Part shown: positions 19,320 to 28,955 of the stretch, piece after piece
Numbering within the stretch: the first letter of the stretch is position 1
Layout of the letters: every line of letters starts with the position of its first letter
Assembly (NCBI RefSeq): GCF_945649885.1
Contig: NZ_CALZFS010000008.1
Coordinates: 1-41,354, forward strand
Source of the DNA: an uncultured Corynebacterium sp.
Lineage (GTDB): Bacteria; Actinomycetota; Actinomycetes; Mycobacteriales; Mycobacteriaceae
Direction: 5' to 3'
Length of the DNA stretch: 41,354 nt
Program-made: the position numbers and the translations under genes
Notes under the pieces: model-generated
Databases searched by the model: none
The model's input: the letters and a program-made list of their open reading frames with translations, nothing else
What the model was told of the DNA's origin: nothing

Positions 19320-19643
19320 CTATCCTCACATCAGGGATTTTTTCTTCCTAAAGATCATCACAAAATCAACAGTTGTGCAACAAATCCAACATAAACCTAT
19401 TGACAAGCAAACACATAACAACATAAATTGATGATGGAGGGTCACAGAAATCACATTCTGCGATCCACGCCACAAGATTGGACTTCACCTGTCACGCAGG
19501 CGATTTCCCAGTTTCCCAGGACACTTCCATCATAGTGATCCAGGATACATTTAGGGCTGGATAGTGCAGTTGTCCAGCGGAAACATCTGAACCACAGATT
19601 TTTCCACATAGAACTTCCGGTTGTTTCCCTTTCATCAAGCCAC

Positions 19644-20465
19644 ATGACCCCCGCGGAGGTGGACATGGTTTCTGCGCACCACCGTCATCAGGAGATCATT
19701 TCCCTCCTGTCCCCGACAGGACGGGTCGGCGTGGGGATGCTCGCCGAGCATTTCCATGTCACCTCAGAAACCATCCGCCGTGATCTCCGCAGTCTGGAAG
19801 ACCGCGGCTTGGTGGAACGTGTCCATGGAGGTGCCATCCCCCCGCAGAACATCTCCACACGGACAGCGACCGGCCTATCCGGTGGGTCCATCGCGATCCC
19901 TGATCACCCTCCGACGCCGGCCCTGTTGGCACTGGCGCACGCCGCGGCCACCCTCATACAGCCTGGAACCCGGAGTATTTTTCTTGATTCCGGACCTGCC
20001 GCAATCTCCCTGGCGGGGATTCTGGCCTCGATGTATGAGGAGCACAACTGGACGGTGGTCACCACCTCTCCCGGTGCAGGCATCATCCTGGCCCGTGCGG
20101 GAATGCCCCGCATCGGGATGGTTGGTGGGCGTCTTTCCACGCAGAGCCAGTCTTTAACCGGCCCCCGGGCAGTTGCGATGATCACCGCTCTGCGTGCTGA
20201 CATCGCTTTCCTCTGTCCCGACGGGATCATTGAATCTCAGAGTTTGACCAGCATTGATCCTCATGCCGGAGCAACCCGGCGCGCCATGCTCACTCATGCT
20301 GGCACCACCGTGTGTTTAACACCTGCTGCGGGTCTAGACCAGCACAGGGGCACGGTTTTCGGTGATATTGCGGAGGTTGATGTTGTGGTGACTGATTGTG
20401 CTGTCTCTGATCCTGCTTTTATTTTTCTGTCCGCTCACGATCATCTCCAGGTGGTAACCCCTTGA
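19644..20465 (+). CDS. fruR: DeoR-family regulator, FruR-like
   Basis: RHQEIISLLSPTGRVGVGMLAEHFHVTSETIRRDLRSLEDRGLVERVHGGAIPP; upstream of and overlapping fruK. Confidence 0.88.
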   Translation: MTPAEVDMVSAHHRHQEIISLLSPTGRVGVGMLAEHFHVTSETIRRDLRSLEDRGLVERVHGGAIPPQNISTRTATGLSGGSIAIPDHPPTPALLALAHAAATLIQPGTRSIFLDSGPAAISLAGILASMYEEHNWTVVTTSPGAGIILARAGMPRIGMVGGRLSTQSQSLTGPRAVAMITALRADIAFLCPDGIIESQSLTSIDPHAGATRRAMLTHAGTTVCLTPAAGLDQHRGTVFGDIAEVDVVVTDCAVSDPAFIFLSAHDHLQVVTP

Positions 20466-21436
20466 TTGTCACATTAACCCCCAATCCCAGCATCGATTCG
20501 ACCCTTGCGCTGGGTGATAAGTTGACCCGTGGTGCTGTGCAGCGTCTGGATACCGTCACGGCGGTCGCCGGTGGCAAAGGTATCAATGTCGCCCATGCGG
20601 TGTTTCTCGCCGGTGAGGAGACACAGGCTCTTTTTCCGGCTGGTCAGTTGGACCCGTTCGTGCCTTTGGTCAATGAGATCGGTTTCCCAATCACGACGGT
20701 TCGGATCCCGAATAATGTCCGTACCAACACCACTGTAACGGAACCTGATGGTACGACCACCAAGCTCAATGGTCCCGGCGCGCCGTTGAGTCCTGAGCAC
20801 ATTGAAGCCCTGGAAAAGATGCTTATCGACGCCGTGTCCCCCGAAGTCACCTGGGTGGTGCTGGCAGGGTCACTGCCTCCGGGAGTTCCGGTGGACTGGT
20901 ACTCCCAGCTGACTGTGCTTATCCATGAAAAAAGTCCGACCACCCGGGTGGCGGTGGATACCTCCGATGCTCCGCTGCGTGAGGTGGGTCTCCACCTGGA
21001 GAAACCGGGTGCTGCGCCCAACCTGATCAAACCCAATAGTTTGGAGTTGGGGCAGTTGGTCGGTGTGGATGGTCAAGATCTGGAGGAGCGTGCCCGTGGC
21101 GGTGAGTTCGCACCCATCATCACATCAGCTTCCAGGCTGGTGGAACGTGGCATTGAGCAGGTTCTGGTGACTCTGGGTGATGTCGGGGCGGTGTTGGTTA
21201 ACGCTGAGGGTGCCTGGGTGGCATCAACCCCTAAGATCTCAGCGGTGTCGACAGTGGGGGCGGGAGATTGTGCCCTTGCCGGTTTTATTCTTGCCTGCTC
21301 ACGTGGTCTGTCCCCTGCAGATTCCGTGATCCAGGCTGTCTCCTATGGTTCGGCTGCCGCAGCGCTGCCGGGCACCACAATCCCACGTCCTGATCAGGTC
21401 ACCAGTGTTGGTGCGAAGATCAGCAAAGTTGTTTAG
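20462..21436 (+). CDS. fruK: 1-phosphofructokinase
   Basis: TLTPNPSIDSTL, AGGKGINVAHAV, LAGSLPPGVP, KPNSLEL, VGAGDCALAGF; TTG start in a TTGA overlap with fruR. Confidence 0.95.
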   Translation: MIVTLTPNPSIDSTLALGDKLTRGAVQRLDTVTAVAGGKGINVAHAVFLAGEETQALFPAGQLDPFVPLVNEIGFPITTVRIPNNVRTNTTVTEPDGTTTKLNGPGAPLSPEHIEALEKMLIDAVSPEVTWVVLAGSLPPGVPVDWYSQLTVLIHEKSPTTRVAVDTSDAPLREVGLHLEKPGAAPNLIKPNSLELGQLVGVDGQDLEERARGGEFAPIITSASRLVERGIEQVLVTLGDVGAVLVNAEGAWVASTPKISAVSTVGAGDCALAGFILACSRGLSPADSVIQAVSYGSAAAALPGTTIPRPDQVTSVGAKISKVV

Positions 21437-21452
21437 GAAGAGATCCCCAATC

Positions 21453-23513
21453 ATGAATAACGTCATCACTACCGATTTGGTGAGGTTGGATGTTGATTTC
21501 GGTAGCAGCACCACCGAGGTCATTAATAATCTTGCTGCTGTTGTCCATGCTGCCGGCCGTGCCAGTTCCGCAGAGGCCCTGGCGGCAGATGCCCTGGCAC
21601 GTGAGGAGAAATCCGGTACCGGTGTTCCGGGTGGGGTGGCCATTCCCCACTGTCGTTCTGAATCCGTGGAGACAGCCACACTAGCCTTTGCCAGACTGGG
21701 CAATCCGGTTGATTTCAGTGGTCCGGACGGCGATGCCAGCATTGTCTTCCTCATCGCCGCTCCCGCAGGTGGTGGCAAGGAACACCTGAAGATCCTGTCC
21801 AAGCTGGCACGCAATCTGGTGAAGAAGGATTTCATCGAAGCGCTCAACACCGCCCAGACGGAAGAGGAGATCGTTGCACTGGTAGATGCTGTCCTCAATC
21901 CCCCACCCAAGCAGCCGGCACCCACCACTGTGGCTGAGGCTACAACTGGCAGCGAGGCAGCGTCGCAAAGCAGCAGCAACGGTGTCACCCGCATCATTGC
22001 CGTCACCGCCTGCCCCACCGGCATCGCACACACCTACATGGCCGCAGATTCCCTCAAACAGACTGCCGATACCCGCGATGATGTGGTCTTCCATGTGGAA
22101 ACCCAAGGTTCCTCCGCGGTCACCCCCTTGGATCCTGCACTGATTGAGCAGGCTGATGCAGTGATATTCGCCACTGACGTGGGTGTGAAGGACCGTGAAC
22201 GCTTCGCCGGGAAACCCGTGATTGAATCAGGCGTCAAACGAGCCATCAATGAGCCGAAAAAGATGCTCGATGAGGCTGTCGCAGCAGCTCGCAACCCGAA
22301 TGCGCGACAGGTGTCAGGCACCCGAGCAGCAGGCACCACCGAGGATTCCGGCGCCTCCCTGGGCTGGGGCAAACGGATCCAGCAGGCAGTGATGACCGGT
22401 GTGTCCTATATGGTGCCTTTCGTGGCAGCCGGTGGACTCCTGCTGGCCCTGGGTTTCCTCTTCGGCGGCTATGACATGTCCAATGCGTGGTCCGCCATCG
22501 TTGCTGATCACTCACTGACCAACCTGCCGGGCAATTCCATTGAGGTTAATGGCGAAACCATGGAGTTCTCCCGCTCCGGTTTCCTGCTCTACCTCGGTGC
22601 TGTCCTCTTTGCCACCGGCCAGGGAGCCATGGGCTTCATCGTCTCGGCACTGTCTGGATACACGGCCTACGCACTGGCCGGACGTCCGGGCATCGCGCCG
22701 GGTTTTGTCGGCGGTGCCATCTCGGTCACCATCGGCGCAGGCTTCATCGGTGGTCTGGTCACAGGTATCCTGGCCGGCCTGGTGGCGATGTGGATCGGTT
22801 CCTGGAAGGTTCCCCGGGTCGTTCAATCGCTCATGCCCGTGGTCATCATTCCGCTGTTGACTTCCACTGTTGTCGGTCTGGTGATGTTCTTCCTGCTGGG
22901 CCGTCCACTGGCATGGATCATGATCACCCTTCAGGACTGGCTGAGCTCCATGTCTGGGTCCTCCGCGGTGCTGCTTGGTGTGATCCTGGGTCTGATGATG
23001 TGCTTCGACCTCGGCGGGCCTGTGAACAAGGCGGCCTATCTGTTTGGTACTGCAGGTCTATCCACCGGTGATCAGGCATCCATGGAGATCATGGCTGCCA
23101 TCATGGCAGCCGGCATGGTTCCACCGATGGCGATGTCGATTGCCACTCTGCTGCGCAAAAAGCTGTTCACCCCGGCAGAACAGGAAAATGGAAAATCTTC
23201 CTGGCTTCTGGGACTTGCCTTCGTCTCTGAAGGTGCCATCCCCTTCGCCGCCGCTGATCCGCTGCGTGTGATCCCGTCGATGATGCTCGGTGGTGCCACC
23301 ACCGGTGCTATCTCCATGGCATTCGGTGTCGGCTCCCGTGCTCCCCACGGCGGCATCTTCGTGGTCTGGGCAATCGAACCCTGGTGGGGTTGGTTGCTCG
23401 CTCTGATCGCCGGCACGATTGTCTCCACCATCGCGGTGATTGCGCTCAAGCAGTTCTGGCCGAACAAGGCGGTTGAAGCAGCCTCCAAGCAGGAGGTTCC
23501 AGTCACCGTGTAA
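21453..23513 (+). CDS. ptsF: Fructose-specific PTS EIIABC
   Basis: EIIA with AIPHCRSE His site, EIIB ACPTGIAHTYMAAD Cys site, multi-TM EIIC; ATG at 21453 preferred to ORF start 21345 inside fruK. Confidence 0.95.
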   Translation: MNNVITTDLVRLDVDFGSSTTEVINNLAAVVHAAGRASSAEALAADALAREEKSGTGVPGGVAIPHCRSESVETATLAFARLGNPVDFSGPDGDASIVFLIAAPAGGGKEHLKILSKLARNLVKKDFIEALNTAQTEEEIVALVDAVLNPPPKQPAPTTVAEATTGSEAASQSSSNGVTRIIAVTACPTGIAHTYMAADSLKQTADTRDDVVFHVETQGSSAVTPLDPALIEQADAVIFATDVGVKDRERFAGKPVIESGVKRAINEPKKMLDEAVAAARNPNARQVSGTRAAGTTEDSGASLGWGKRIQQAVMTGVSYMVPFVAAGGLLLALGFLFGGYDMSNAWSAIVADHSLTNLPGNSIEVNGETMEFSRSGFLLYLGAVLFATGQGAMGFIVSALSGYTAYALAGRPGIAPGFVGGAISVTIGAGFIGGLVTGILAGLVAMWIGSWKVPRVVQSLMPVVIIPLLTSTVVGLVMFFLLGRPLAWIMITLQDWLSSMSGSSAVLLGVILGLMMCFDLGGPVNKAAYLFGTAGLSTGDQASMEIMAAIMAAGMVPPMAMSIATLLRKKLFTPAEQENGKSSWLLGLAFVSEGAIPFAAADPLRVIPSMMLGGATTGAISMAFGVGSRAPHGGIFVVWAIEPWWGWLLALIAGTIVSTIAVIALKQFWPNKAVEAASKQEVPVTV

Positions 23514-23643
23514 ACCAGTTGTCACTGTTTCTGCTTTAAACACCACCTGCCGTGGCAGCGCAACCCCGACGTCACTAGACTGAAAGACACCAACTCCGAG
23601 GTCCCACCATCCCACAGAATGAGTGCGTGGCCCGACGATAGAA

Positions 23644-23673
23644 TGCCAGAAGATCAATACTGAGATTCTGGCA
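23644..23673 (+). repeat. Inverted repeat in ptsH leader
   Basis: tgccagaa (23644-23651) / ttctggca (23666-23673), just upstream of RBS gaaagg. Confidence 0.7.
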
Positions 23674-23691
23674 CTGCGAAAGGACATTTTC

Positions 23692-23961
23692 ATGGCATCA
23701 AAGACCGTTACCGTCGGTTCCTCCGTAGGCCTGCACGCCCGCCCGGCGTCCCTCATCGCCGAGGCCGCAGCAGAGTTCGATGATGAGATCCTGCTGACCC
23801 TTGTCGGCTCCGATGATGATGAGGAAACCGACGCCTCCTCATCCCTGATGATCATGGCCCTGGGCGCAGAGCACGGTGACCAGGTCACCGTAACCTCTGA
23901 CAATGCCGAAGCAGTGGAGAAGATCGCTTCCATGATCGAGCAGGATCTCGACGCGGAGTAG
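23692..23961 (+). CDS. ptsH: Phosphocarrier protein HPr
   Basis: SVGLHARPASLIAEAA active-site His; 89 aa from ATG 23692. Confidence 0.96.
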   Translation: MASKTVTVGSSVGLHARPASLIAEAAAEFDDEILLTLVGSDDDEETDASSSLMIMALGAEHGDQVTVTSDNAEAVEKIASMIEQDLDAE

Positions 23962-23981
23962 TTTCTTCCCCTCTCAACAAC

Positions 23982-24022
23982 ATATCCCCCGCTCTCCTTC
24001 AAACAAGGAAACCGGGGGATAT
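23982..24022. terminator. Terminator after ptsH
   Basis: atatcccccg / cgggggatat followed by tttt. Confidence 0.75.
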
Positions 24023-24047
24023 TTTCATGCTCTTAACGCGGCGGGCA

Positions 24048-24578
24048 TCACTGCATGGAGTGTTCAGGTGCATGACAGACCTGAACATAGACATCTGTGA
24101 TCAACTCATCCACCGGGGTGGGTAGGGCCGGATCACTCATGAACTCCTCCCAACCGACAGTGTTGGTGGGCAGCTTGCAACCCATGGATTCAATGTCATG
24201 GAAGGCCTTGGTCCAGGTCTGCTCAAGACCTTCATAGGCGCCGGTATGACGGCTGTGGAAGACCTTCATGCCACGGAAGTGGTGAAGCGCGACATCGTCG
24301 ATATCACCGCCGGATTGACTGAGCGCTCCCCGCCTCAGGGTCTCAGCCTGCTCTGGGCCCACAGGAAAGCCAACGAGAATATCCACAGTGTCTGAGATCT
24401 CCCCGAAGTAATAGGCCCGGGCAGTGCCCACCGGCTCAATTCCTTCGACCTTCAACATCTTGAGGATCTCATCACAGCCGCGGTCGTAGAGTTCGGTGAG
24501 TTCCTCCGGATGAAGGATGACCCGGATGCCGACAATGTCATGGGCAGGGATCTTTTCAAACTGGGTATCAGTCAACAA
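24048..24578 (-). CDS. GyrI-like / AraC effector-binding-domain protein (small-molecule binding)
   Basis: Short protein with RAYYFGEISDTVDILVGFPV...FHSRHTGAYEGLEQTWTKAFHDIE pattern typical of GyrI-like domains. Confidence 0.7.
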   Translation of the reverse strand: MLTDTQFEKIPAHDIVGIRVILHPEELTELYDRGCDEILKMLKVEGIEPVGTARAYYFGEISDTVDILVGFPVGPEQAETLRRGALSQSGGDIDDVALHHFRGMKVFHSRHTGAYEGLEQTWTKAFHDIESMGCKLPTNTVGWEEFMSDPALPTPVDELITDVYVQVCHAPEHSMQ

Positions 24579-24808
24579 TGGTGAAATTCCTCAGGTAGAT
24601 GGTGCGTCTGGGGTCTTCTGAACTCTCAATGTGGATTCTATCTATGTACAGACCTCCCCCGCTGTCAGCCGTGTACGGATGAGGGGGTCGGGAAAGCTGT
24701 TGAAAAAGCAGAGTACACCCCTTGGTGCTTCGAATGGAACTGAAATACCACTGAATTTTCACCACAGGAACACCCAAACCCCACCCAAGTACCACTGACC
24801 AGCAGGAT

Positions 24809-26098
24809 CTAATTATAGAATTTTGCGCCCTTGCCCTCACCCATGGTGACATACAGCCACTTCATAACCGGGTAGAGCACCATGATGCCCACTGAGCCCC
24901 AGGCGATACCCTCCAGGGTGACACCGAATACTGACAGGGTCAGGTTCCCGATACCGGCCACCAGTGCAACGGCAGCCATGGTCAGGTTGACCGGGTTGTT
25001 GAAATTGACCTTGTTGTCCTGCCAGATGCGGATACCCAGCATGCCGATGAGGCCGTAGAGAACCAGGGTTGCACCACCCAGCACACCTGCAGGGATGGTG
25101 AAGATCAGAGCACCGAACTTAGGGATGAAGGCCAGTGCGATGGCGGTGAAGGCCGCCACCCAGTAGGCGGCGGTGGAATAGACACGGGTAGCCGCCATGA
25201 CGCCAATATTTTCTGCATAGGTGGTGGTGCCTGAACCACCCAGGCCACCGGCAACAGAGGTTGCCAGACCATCAGCGATCAAGGCATCTCCGGCAAGGTC
25301 ATCAAGATTCTCCCCGGTCATTTCTGACACAGCCTTGACGTGTCCGACGTTTTCCGCGATGAGGACGATGATCACAGGTAGTGTCACCAAGATGGCGGAT
25401 AGTTGGAACTCAGGGGAATGGAACTGTGGCAGTCCAATCCAGGCGGATTCCCGGATGGTGCCCACAGAGCCCTCTGCCAGGTTTCCGGTCACAGCAGCAA
25501 AGACCCAGCCGACAACCACACCGATGAGGATACCCAGGCGGGCGACCATTCCACGGCCGGCGACGGTGGCGATCAGGGTCACCATGAGGGTCACCGTGGC
25601 CACCAGTGGCTGAACCTGGAAGTTGCTGGCAGCGGTGGGTGCCAGGTTCAGGCCGATCAGTGCGACGATGGCACCGGTGACCGTGGGTGGCATGACAGCG
25701 TCAATGACGCGTCGACCGGCTGCCTTCACCAGGAAGCCCACAGCGATGAGCACCAGGCCGGCGACGAGGACACCACCCATCTGCACGCCGATGCCTTGTG
25801 CCTGTGTGGCGGTCAGCGGTGCGATGAAGGCAAAGGAGCTGCCGAGGTAGGAAGGAAGGCGGTTCCTGGTGATGAGCAGGAACATGATTGTTCCCAGGCC
25901 AGAGAACAGCAAGGTGGTGTTGACCGGAAATCCGGTGAGTGTGGGAACCAGCAGCGTTGCGCCGAACATGGCGATAACGTGCTGCATTCCAATGCCGATT
26001 GTACGACCCCAGCTCAGGCGCTCACGTGGAGCAACTACTGCGCCGGGTTCGATCTTTTTACCGTCTCCGTGGACGGTCCATCCCCAAGTTGAAGTCAC
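24809..26098 (-). CDS. Uracil/xanthine permease (NCS2 family)
   Basis: QHVIAMFGATLLVPTLTG, AENVGHVKAVSEMTG, GGLGGSGTTTYAENIGVMAATRVYS. Confidence 0.92.
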   Translation of the reverse strand: MTSTWGWTVHGDGKKIEPGAVVAPRERLSWGRTIGIGMQHVIAMFGATLLVPTLTGFPVNTTLLFSGLGTIMFLLITRNRLPSYLGSSFAFIAPLTATQAQGIGVQMGGVLVAGLVLIAVGFLVKAAGRRVIDAVMPPTVTGAIVALIGLNLAPTAASNFQVQPLVATVTLMVTLIATVAGRGMVARLGILIGVVVGWVFAAVTGNLAEGSVGTIRESAWIGLPQFHSPEFQLSAILVTLPVIIVLIAENVGHVKAVSEMTGENLDDLAGDALIADGLATSVAGGLGGSGTTTYAENIGVMAATRVYSTAAYWVAAFTAIALAFIPKFGALIFTIPAGVLGGATLVLYGLIGMLGIRIWQDNKVNFNNPVNLTMAAVALVAGIGNLTLSVFGVTLEGIAWGSVGIMVLYPVMKWLYVTMGEGKGAKFYN

Positions 26099-26122
26099 GA
26101 ACGTTCATTATCTTTGACTAAG

Positions 26123-26150
26123 GCCCCTCTTGGGAAATCGAGGGGCTTTT
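26123..26150 (+). terminator. Hairpin with plus-strand T-tract, upstream of the permease start
   Basis: gcccctc (26123-26129) / gaggggc (26140-26146) then ttttt. Confidence 0.6.
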
Positions 26151-26214
26151 TGTACGCAGATCGTTATAACCCGATCAGGTCAGTTCGCCCCCGTTGATCC
26201 CAGGAGTTTCGGTG

Positions 26215-27777
26215 TTAACCGGCTGGTTTTTCCTCACCGGTTGACTCTTGGGAAACCTCGTCACGGTCAACTATGAACTGTTTCAGCTCACTGGCCAGCT
26301 GCGCGGGGATGCGCACATCGATGAGGGTTCCATCCTCGGCGTACTCCTCTGACAACACGGTGCCGTGCTCGTGCAGGCGGGAGATGATGTCACCACGGGT
26401 GAAGGGGATCCGCAGCAGCAGGTGGGTGTCCCTGGAGTTGAGGAACAGCTCAATGCGGGCTTCCAGCTCCTTGATCCCCTCCCCTGTCAACGCGGAGACG
26501 AACACCACATCATCAATGGCGTGGCGTAGTTCGGCCAGGGTCAGTGGATCAGCCTGGTCGATCTTGTTCACCACGATGATCTCCGGCGGTGGGGTTTCCC
26601 CGGTGGTGCGAACAATGTCACTGATCACTGTATTCACCGCTTCAATCTGCTTCAGCGGAAAGGGGTCAGACCCATCAACCACATGCAGCATGAGATCAGA
26701 CTCCACCACTTCTTCAAGGGTGGATTTGAAGGCCTCGACCAGTGATGTCGGCAAGTGTCGGATGAAACCGACGGTGTCGGTGAACACCACGTGGCGTCCA
26801 TCGGCAAGTTCTGCCTTACGTGTAGTCGGGTCCAGGGTGGCAAAGAGCGCGTCCTCCACCAGCACACCTGCACCTGTCATGGCATTGATCAGGGAGGATT
26901 TTCCAGCGTTGGTATAACCGGCGATGGAGATCTGCGGAACCAGTGATGCTGAACGCTGTGAGCGTTTGACGCTGCGCGCGGTATCCATGCCGGAGAGTTC
27001 GCGGCGCAGGCGTGCCATGTCGGAGCGCAGACGACGACGGTCCGCCTCGATCTTGGTCTCACCCGGTCCACGAAGACCCACGCCACCATTGGAACCTGCA
27101 CGGCCACCTGCCTGACGCGACAGGCTGCCGCCCCAACCACGCACACGGCTGATCAGATATTCCATCTGTGCCAGCGCCACCTGTGCCTTACCCTCCCGGG
27201 ACTTAGCGTGTTGGGCAAAGATATCCAGAACCAGCATGGTGCGGTCAATGACCTTGATGTTGAGTTCACGTTCCAGTGCCACCAGCTGGGAGGGGCTGAG
27301 TTCACCATCACAGACAACCGTGTCGGCACCGGTGGCTTCCAGGATCTCCTTGAGCTCACGGACCTTGCCGGAACCGATATAGGTGCCTGGATCCGGCTTG
27401 TCACGTTTCTGATAGAGCGAATCAATGACTTCTGCTCCAGCAGTATCGGCAAGGGCAGCCAGTTCCGCCAGGCTCGCATCAATTTCAGCGGTGGTGCCTT
27501 CAGTCCACACACCGACGAGGATGACCCGCTCCAGACGGAGTTTTCGGTATTCAACCTCATAGATATCGGCTGCGTCATCAGAGTGAATGGTGGTTTCACG
27601 GCGCCTGCTGGCATCGCGGTCTTCAAGGTCGAGTTCGCCCACAGAAGGGGCTTCGTCGCTGCGGATCAGTCCGGTGAGGTCAAAACCGGTGGTTTCCGTC
27701 ACTGCCGGCTGCTTCACATGGTCGTGGAAAGCTTCGGCGAGGAGGTCCTCATGATTATTCTTCTTCTTTTCATCCAT
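26215..27777 (-). CDS. hflX: GTPase HflX
   Basis: GWGGSLSRQAGGRAGSNGGVGLRGPGETKIEADRRRLR; GYTNAGKSSLINAMTG; VVNKIDQAD. Start at 27777 (MDEKKK) inferred; ORF starts 27843. Confidence 0.95.
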   Translation of the reverse strand: MDEKKKNNHEDLLAEAFHDHVKQPAVTETTGFDLTGLIRSDEAPSVGELDLEDRDASRRRETTIHSDDAADIYEVEYRKLRLERVILVGVWTEGTTAEIDASLAELAALADTAGAEVIDSLYQKRDKPDPGTYIGSGKVRELKEILEATGADTVVCDGELSPSQLVALERELNIKVIDRTMLVLDIFAQHAKSREGKAQVALAQMEYLISRVRGWGGSLSRQAGGRAGSNGGVGLRGPGETKIEADRRRLRSDMARLRRELSGMDTARSVKRSQRSASLVPQISIAGYTNAGKSSLINAMTGAGVLVEDALFATLDPTTRKAELADGRHVVFTDTVGFIRHLPTSLVEAFKSTLEEVVESDLMLHVVDGSDPFPLKQIEAVNTVISDIVRTTGETPPPEIIVVNKIDQADPLTLAELRHAIDDVVFVSALTGEGIKELEARIELFLNSRDTHLLLRIPFTRGDIISRLHEHGTVLSEEYAEDGTLIDVRIPAQLASELKQFIVDRDEVSQESTGEEKPAG

Positions 27778-27986
27778 TGTCAACCATTGTTCCACGTTCC
27801 TGACCTGGGAAGCCAGAGGTTGAGCAACGCTGCTAGCGATCAAACCTGTCTTCGATCAGCATTCCCATCACAACACTCCCCCTGATTCTGTCTTGAATAT
27901 GCTCTAGAACACTGTCTGGGCACGGTTCCTGTGGATGGGGAAAGTCAACGTGACTCCGGGTTGGCCCTCGGGATAGACTATTGCGC

Positions 27987-28745
27987 ATGACTAATGACCT
28001 GAAGAGTATCGGAATGGACTTCGTCCGCTGGCAGGATGCAGTGGAGGCGGCCATCGCCTCGGAGCGTCTTGAGGTAACGGGCGAGGTCCGTGGTGGCCAG
28101 CTCATCCAGTTCTCTGATGATTCCGGCGCCCAGATCAACATCCTGGCTGTTGAGCCTTTTGCCACCTATGCGGGTTTCACCTCCAGCACGGTGGCCTATG
28201 GCCACGTCAGCATGATCAATGATGTCCTGGCGCTGATCGACATCATCGATCCCTTTGGCAACAATGTCACCACCGTCACCGCCAACCTGGCGCAGGGCCC
28301 TCTCCTGGTTGATGAACCTCTTCAGCGCTGGCAGATGCTGGCTGTCACAGCGCTGGGCATGGACGTGGATATCCACGCCAATGCGGATGAGTACCTCCTC
28401 AATGGTGGTGAGGTTGTCGGCATGCTGGTGTCTGAGGGTGCGCTTCAGGTGTCCAGTGGTAGCGGCGCCAGCATCCCGGATGCCTCCGCAGAGTTCTCCG
28501 CCCGCGTGCTCTCCTCTGAATACCGCATCAATGCATTGACCGGCCAGCGGTTCATCCACGCCACCGTTGACGGCTTCTTCGCCTTCGATCTCTGCCTCCC
28601 GGACGCAGAGGAACTCCCGGCGCGGGATTCCATCATCTCCGGCAAGATCATGCTCACCGCATCGGTGATTCCTCAGGCCGGTGGCGGTGGCTGCGGTGGC
28701 GGTGGTGGTTGCGGCTCCGGTTCCTGTGGCTGCGGTGGACACTAG
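27987..28745 (+). CDS. Uncharacterised protein with C-terminal Gly/Cys/His-rich tail
   Basis: 252-aa ORF from ATG 27987 ending QAGGGGCGGGGGCGSGSCGCGGH; no recognised domain. Confidence 0.8.
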   Translation: MTNDLKSIGMDFVRWQDAVEAAIASERLEVTGEVRGGQLIQFSDDSGAQINILAVEPFATYAGFTSSTVAYGHVSMINDVLALIDIIDPFGNNVTTVTANLAQGPLLVDEPLQRWQMLAVTALGMDVDIHANADEYLLNGGEVVGMLVSEGALQVSSGSGASIPDASAEFSARVLSSEYRINALTGQRFIHATVDGFFAFDLCLPDAEELPARDSIISGKIMLTASVIPQAGGGGCGGGGGCGSGSCGCGGH

Positions 28746-28782
28746 TCCCACCAGCTATGTTTAAGCTTCTCTTTTAGACAGC

Positions 28783-28825
28783 ACCACCCCACAGCATCAG
28801 AATTAATCTGATGTTGTGGGGTGGT
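28783..28825 (+). terminator. Terminator hairpin
   Basis: accaccccacagcatcaga / tctgatgttgtggggtggt, 19-bp stem with one G-T pair, 5-nt loop. Confidence 0.8.
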
Positions 28826-28955
28826 TTGTTATTCATCACGGATTTCTCATGCAAATCTTGCACAACAAGTGCAAAGTTCTTGTGCATCGTTGAAATATCA
28901 CGGTTACTCTGAAGATGACCCCCACATTTTTCCCATTGAAGATCAGGACCAGCCG

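Noticed and set aside
23058-24002. 314-aa minus-strand ORF spanning ptsF 3' end and ptsH
   Set aside because: Overlaps two confident PTS genes; no motifs.
24746-24798. taccactga repeated 44 bp apart downstream of the permease gene
   Set aside because: Short, only two copies, no phasing; compatible with chance.
28683-28745. GGC/GGT-rich tract considered as a CRISPR-like or microsatellite array
   Set aside because: Irregular units in frame with a coding tail; no spacers or fixed repeat length.
27978-28751. 257-aa minus-strand ORF opposite the Cys-tail gene
   Set aside because: The plus-strand reading has a plausible start and sensible composition; the minus reading begins with TATGTGAATTTATAA-type low-complexity sequence from the Gly/Cys codons.
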